Shown here one piece after another: positions 14,126-17,075 of a stretch of 17,075 nt of DNA (positions within the stretch are counted from its first letter, which is position 1; every line of letters starts with the position of its first letter). A program made the translations under genes and the position numbers. Under the pieces are notes generated by a model. It was not told the origin of the DNA, made no database searches, and saw nothing but the letters and a program-made list of their open reading frames with translations. Source of the DNA: Clostridia bacterium (GTDB lineage: Bacteria; Bacillota; Clostridia; Oscillospirales; CAG-272); assembly GCA_017416885.1 (NCBI GenBank), contig JAFQAM010000132.1:1-17075 (forward strand), given 5' to 3'.

Positions 14126-15151
14126 ATGAAAAACTGTCCAAATTGTAAATTTGAAGTAAGCGATACCGCAAAATTTTGCAGAAATTGCGGCTTTAATATT
14201 AAAAAATATGAGGAAGAAAATCAAGGCGGGACTATGTTTTGCGATGAATGTGGCGCAAAAATCCCATTTGGCAGCGCATTTTGTGAGGAATGTGGCTTTA
14301 AGCTTGATACAGATAATGCGAGTTCAAGCGTAGGCTTTGATTTTGGTGCGATAAATAACATATCCACCTTTGCAACTGAACAATTATACGAGCAAAACGG
14401 CTTAAAGGTTGAAAATGGAGTTTTGGTGGAGTATATAGGCAAAAAAAGAAATGTAATTATTCCCGGAACAATTGAGGAAATTTTTAATAAAGCATTTGAA
14501 AATAATGAGTTTGTAACCTCTGTTAAAATCGAAGAGGGAGTACAGGTCATTGGCGCGAGTGCGTTTTATGGTTGCACAAATTTAACAAGTATAGAAATAC
14601 CAAACAGTGTAACATTAATTGACAATAGCGCGTTTCGCGGTTGCGTAAAGCTAACAAGTGTAAAAATACCAAACGGTGTAACGACAATTGGCTATTCTGC
14701 GTTTTATGGTTGCACAAGTTTAACAAGCATAGAAATACCAAAGGGTGTAACAAGTATAGGCGAGGATGCTTTTAAATACTGCTCAAGCTTAACAAGCATA
14801 GAAATACCAAACGGTGTAACGACTATTGGCAATTCTGCGTTTCAAGATTGCACAAATCTAACAAGCATAGAAATACCAAACGGTGTAACGACCATTGGCA
14901 ATTGTATGTTTTATACTTGCACAAATTTAACAAGTATAGAAATACCAAGCAGCGTAACGACCATTTGCCGATATGCGTTTGGCATTTGTGAAAAATTAAC
15001 AAGTATAGAAATACCAAGCAGTGTAACGACCGTTGGCGAAGGTGCGTTTTATGCTTGCAAAAATTTGAAATCTATAAGGTTATCAAGGAATTGTAAGTGC
15101 GGATATGATTGGAATTTGTTTTGTCCTGCAAAAGTTGAGTATATAGATTAA
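14126..15151 (+). CDS. double zinc-ribbon protein with regular BspA-type leucine-rich repeats, 341 aa
   Basis: ATG at 14126 follows GAAAGGAGC. Zinc ribbons are C4/C7/C18/C21 and C39/C42/C53/C56, with the front end highly similar to the protein at 12422. From about residue 110 to 315 there are nine or so 23-residue BspA-type repeats of the form LTSIEIPNGVTTIGNSAFxxC; seven are almost identical. At DNA level this is a 69-bp tandem repeat whose phase marker TTAACAAG recurs from 14582 to 14996 at exact 69-base steps. The C-terminal cap (LKSIRLSRNCKCGYDWNLFC, then VEYID) resembles the cap of the protein at 11229. There is no secretion signal. Inference: a cytosolic binding solenoid with a zinc-ribbon head; partner unknown. 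Confidence 0.92.
   Translation: MKNCPNCKFEVSDTAKFCRNCGFNIKKYEEENQGGTMFCDECGAKIPFGSAFCEECGFKLDTDNASSSVGFDFGAINNISTFATEQLYEQNGLKVENGVLVEYIGKKRNVIIPGTIEEIFNKAFENNEFVTSVKIEEGVQVIGASAFYGCTNLTSIEIPNSVTLIDNSAFRGCVKLTSVKIPNGVTTIGYSAFYGCTSLTSIEIPKGVTSIGEDAFKYCSSLTSIEIPNGVTTIGNSAFQDCTNLTSIEIPNGVTTIGNCMFYTCTNLTSIEIPSSVTTICRYAFGICEKLTSIEIPSSVTTVGEGAFYACKNLKSIRLSRNCKCGYDWNLFCPAKVEYID
14582..15064 (+). repeat. 69-bp tandem coding repeat (LRR units)
   Basis: Seven consecutive 69-base units encode the central LRR solenoid. The sequence from TTAACAAG to the next repeat is nearly unchanged at 14720, 14789, 14858, 14927 and 14996, showing recent unit duplication or homogenisation. Confidence 0.9.
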
Positions 15152-15174
15152 AAAAGCAGTTGAAACGAGGAAAG

Positions 15175-15281
15175 CACCTACGGTGTCGATATATTTGCTT
15201 TGCAAATTCGATATATTTCACTGCGTGAAATTCGATATAAATCGTTACACGATTTTCGATATATTTTCGCTTTGCGAAAAT
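15175..15281 (+). repeat. hairpin array 8, right-half TCGATAT array
   Basis: CACC-TAC-GGTG (15175-15185), then four TCGATAT linkers (first at 15186, last at 15256) with hairpins ATTTGC-TTT-GCAAAT, ATTTCAC-TGC-GTGAAAT, AAATCG-TTACA-CGATTT and ATTTTCGC-TTT-GCGAAAAT (15263-15281). GAGAAAGGAAAG, the ribosome binding site of the next gene, follows at once. The left half and the 42-nt core are absent. Confidence 0.88.
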
Positions 15282-15295
15282 GAGAAAGGAAAGTT

Positions 15296-16567
15296 ATGAT
15301 AAATAGTGAAACTATCAACACATACATAGAAATACTAAACGAGGAATTGCTTGTAGCTATGGGCTGTACTGAGCCGATTGCTATTGCTTATGCGTCTTCG
15401 GTTTTAAGAAATATGTTAAAGGACAAGCCTAAAAAAATCAAGGCGGGCTTTAGCGGAAATATAATTAAGAATGTAAAGAGTGTAATTGTGCCTGCCACAG
15501 GTGGAATGCACGGACTAAAGGCTGCAATTTGCGCAGGCATTATTGCAAATGCGCCCGAAAGACAGTTAGAGGTTTTATGCTCTCTTAAAAAAGAGGATGC
15601 AGAAAAAATAAAGGAATATCACGAGACGGTAGAAATTGAAATATACGAAATTGAAACCGACGAGGCTTTTGAGGTTGATTTACAAGCCGACGGCGCTCGT
15701 GTTCATTTTGCAAAAAGGCATACAAATATTACTCTTGCATCCATAAACGGTAAGGACTTAACAGACAAGTATTCGGGCGGACAAAGTGACACTGTAATTG
15801 GCGAAAGCGTGGACAGATCCTTGTTAAATGTAGAAAGCATTATCGAGTTTGCCGACACCGTTGATATTGAGAGAGTGCGCCCTCTTATTGAAAGACAAAT
15901 TAACTTGAATATGGCAATAGCCAAGGAAGGCATAAACAACGAGTGGGGCGCTTGCATCGGTAAAACGCTTATAAGCGGCGGTACAGATACAAGAATAAGA
16001 GCAAGAGCATATGCGGCGGCAGGCAGTGATGCAAGAATGAGCGGCTGCGAAATGCCTGTTTGCATTATTTCGGGAAGCGGTAACCAGGGTATGACCGCCA
16101 CAATTCCCGTTGTTACATATGCCAAGGATATGGAAGCAAGCAAGGAGCAGTTAATCAGAGCCTTGCTTGTGTCCGACTTAATTACAATCCACCAAAAGAC
16201 AGGTATCGGTTGCTTAAGCGCATACTGTGGAGCAATCAGCGCGGGCTGTGGCGCAGGCTGTGGAATTGCATACCTAAACGGTGGAAAATATCACGAGATT
16301 GCGCATACGCTTGTAAATGCTATTGCAATTTTATCGGGAACTATCTGTGACGGAGCAAAGCCATCCTGCGCGGCTAAAATCGCAATGGCGGTTGAAGCGG
16401 GAATTTTAGGCTACGAAATGATGAAGGCGGGCAGAGAATTCTTAGGCGGCGACGGAATTATCGTCAAGGGCGTTGAAAATACAATCAAAAATGTTGGCAG
16501 ACTCGCTAAAGAGGGTATGAGCGGCACGGATAAGGAAATTATCAAGATAATGTTAGAGACGAAGTAA
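15296..16567 (+). CDS. cyuA: L-cysteine desulfidase (CyuA / UPF0597 family)
   Basis: This iron-sulfur enzyme family degrades L-cysteine to pyruvate, ammonia and sulfide, without pyridoxal phosphate; it is related to the alpha domain of L-serine dehydratase. The 423-aa length fits the family (E. coli CyuA/YhaM about 436). The signature MGCTEPIAIAYA (22-33) holds Cys24, the presumed active-site cysteine. Conserved glycine/cysteine regions follow: SGSGNQGM (about 260), TGIGCLSAYCGAISAGCGAG (C306, C311, C318, C322), and ICDGAKPSC (C351, C358). C311, C351 and C358 are plausible [4Fe-4S] ligands by position. Start at 15296 follows AAAGGAAAG. Cytosolic. No cysteine permease (cyuP) or Lrp-type regulator (cyuR) is visible next to it, so the gene stands alone. 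A broader 'serine dehydratase subunit alpha family' label is the safe fallback. Confidence 0.93.
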   Translation: MINSETINTYIEILNEELLVAMGCTEPIAIAYASSVLRNMLKDKPKKIKAGFSGNIIKNVKSVIVPATGGMHGLKAAICAGIIANAPERQLEVLCSLKKEDAEKIKEYHETVEIEIYEIETDEAFEVDLQADGARVHFAKRHTNITLASINGKDLTDKYSGGQSDTVIGESVDRSLLNVESIIEFADTVDIERVRPLIERQINLNMAIAKEGINNEWGACIGKTLISGGTDTRIRARAYAAAGSDARMSGCEMPVCIISGSGNQGMTATIPVVTYAKDMEASKEQLIRALLVSDLITIHQKTGIGCLSAYCGAISAGCGAGCGIAYLNGGKYHEIAHTLVNAIAILSGTICDGAKPSCAAKIAMAVEAGILGYEMMKAGREFLGGDGIIVKGVENTIKNVGRLAKEGMSGTDKEIIKIMLETK

Positions 16568-16782
16568 TGGCTTTGCCATTTTAGCTAAATTTGACCTCGT
16601 CAAGCTAAAAACAGCAAATTTTATTTAGCTAATGCGAATGAAATGAGCATTAATTTCGCTATTTTGCGAATGCAAAATTATTTCGCTACAAAACGAGGTT
16701 TTGTAATTTCGCTAAAATGCGCCAAAGGTGCATTAATGCGACCTATTGCAATTCATGCGATATATTTTTGCCAAGCAAAAAT
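16566..16782 (+). repeat. hairpin array 9, AGCTAAATT / AATTTCGCT mirror array
   Basis: It starts with AATGGC-TTT-GCCATT (16566-16580), which overlaps the cyuA stop codon. AGCTAAATT (16583), TGAC-CTC-GTCA and AGCTAAA follow. The centre (about 16610-16630, with AGCAAATTTTATTTAGCTA) resembles the centre of array 7. After it the linker is inverted and becomes AATTTCGCT, around ATGC...GCAT, TTTTGC-GAAT-GCAAAA and CAAAAC-GAG-GTTTTG. It finishes with a TCGATAT-family-like end: GCGATAT and ATTTTTGC-CAA-GCAAAAAT (16764-16782), then GAGAAG. Confidence 0.82.
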
Positions 16783-16808
16783 GAGAAGCTTTATTGGAAA
16801 ACGCCAAA

Positions 16809-16836
16809 TTGGCACAATTTGCTTAAATGTTATAAT
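16809..16836 (+). promoter_or_regulatory. sigma-70-type promoter near the right edge
   Basis: TTGGCA (16809-16814) and TATAAT (16831-16836) with a 16-base spacer are a near-consensus housekeeping promoter. A start codon with a ribosome binding site lies 32 bases downstream. Confidence 0.65.
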
Positions 16837-16867
16837 ATAATCATTATATTATTATTCAGAGGTTTAT

Positions 16868-17050
16868 ATGGGACTGTTTAATTTTAGAAAAACGAAACGC
16901 GCAAACAATTCTGCCGAGTTAGCCTTACGGGAACCGAACCCGTTTGGTTTGAAATGGAAAACAGCTTGCCTTACTGCGTTGAAAAAGCTTGACAATTCTT
17001 TAATTGCCTGCACTTTTTCGCCTTGTAATCCAACCTGTTTTCTCATTTGA
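16868..17050 (+). CDS. doubtful 60-aa ORF behind a good promoter; possibly a disrupted gene
   Basis: ATG at 16868 is 5 bases after AGAGG and 32 bases after a near-consensus -10 box, so initiation signals are good. The first 13 residues (MGLFNFRKTKRAN) look like the start of a normal basic bacterial protein. The remainder (e.g. REPNPFGLKWKTACLTALKK, ending CNPTCFLI) is cysteine-rich and unlike it. The opposite strand is also open over the same stretch, to the window edge, which is typical of either a repeat or non-coding sequence. The simplest readings are a gene whose body was replaced by an inserted sequence after codon 14, or a spurious ORF. No family recognised. Confidence 0.35.
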   Translation: MGLFNFRKTKRANNSAELALREPNPFGLKWKTACLTALKKLDNSLIACTFSPCNPTCFLI

Positions 17051-17075
17051 AACTGCTCGCATCTCAGAGCGAATA

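Noticed and set aside
16927..16943. tRNA gene on the minus strand
   Set aside because: Only a T-arm-like 5-bp stem with 7-nt loop is present; no matching acceptor, D or anticodon arm can be placed, and the loop lacks the usual A at its fifth position.

Overview
The window looks like chromosome from a low-GC Firmicute, most likely an anaerobic gut-type Clostridia member. The evidence is A/T-rich codon use, strong GGAG ribosome binding sites, zinc-ribbon/BspA-type leucine-rich repeat proteins, a DUF6273-type domain and an L-cysteine desulfidase. Species cannot be named from this alone. All supported genes are on the + strand.

Positions 1-9770 hold a phage-type structural block. It contains the tail of an upstream gene, an 86-aa protein, a 202-aa and a 915-aa protein that overlap by one base and resemble a head-tail adaptor plus a large tail/propeller protein, two tail-fibre or baseplate-like proteins (370 and 538 aa), and three small membrane proteins. 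The block closes with a strong intrinsic terminator (9738-9769). No integrase, terminase, capsid gene or lysin is visible, so this is only the distal part of a prophage or domesticated tail-like element.

Positions 9770-17075 look like ordinary host chromosome: prmC (release factor methyltransferase) with its own terminator; three paralogous cytosolic zinc-ribbon proteins, two with BspA-type LRRs and one with a DUF6273-like domain; cyuA (L-cysteine desulfidase); and at the right edge a promoter and a doubtful short ORF.

The most unusual content is between the genes. Almost every gap is filled by arrays of small hairpins (stems of about 4-9 bp, mostly 3-nt loops) joined by short invariant linkers. 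The linker families are TCGATAT/ATATCGA, AGGTAAATT, AGCTAAATT, AGCGAAATT, AACTTCAC/GTGAAG and ATTTCAAG. Several arrays are mirror-organised: the linker is in one orientation on the left of a conserved core and in the opposite orientation on the right. Three copies share a 42-nt core. The last hairpin often runs directly into the Shine-Dalgarno sequence of the next gene. The same arrays flank the phage-like and the host genes. A second repeat class, degenerate tandem heptamers, occurs six times and is once inside a coding region. Together these form a dense intergenic repeat system that I cannot match to a named family.
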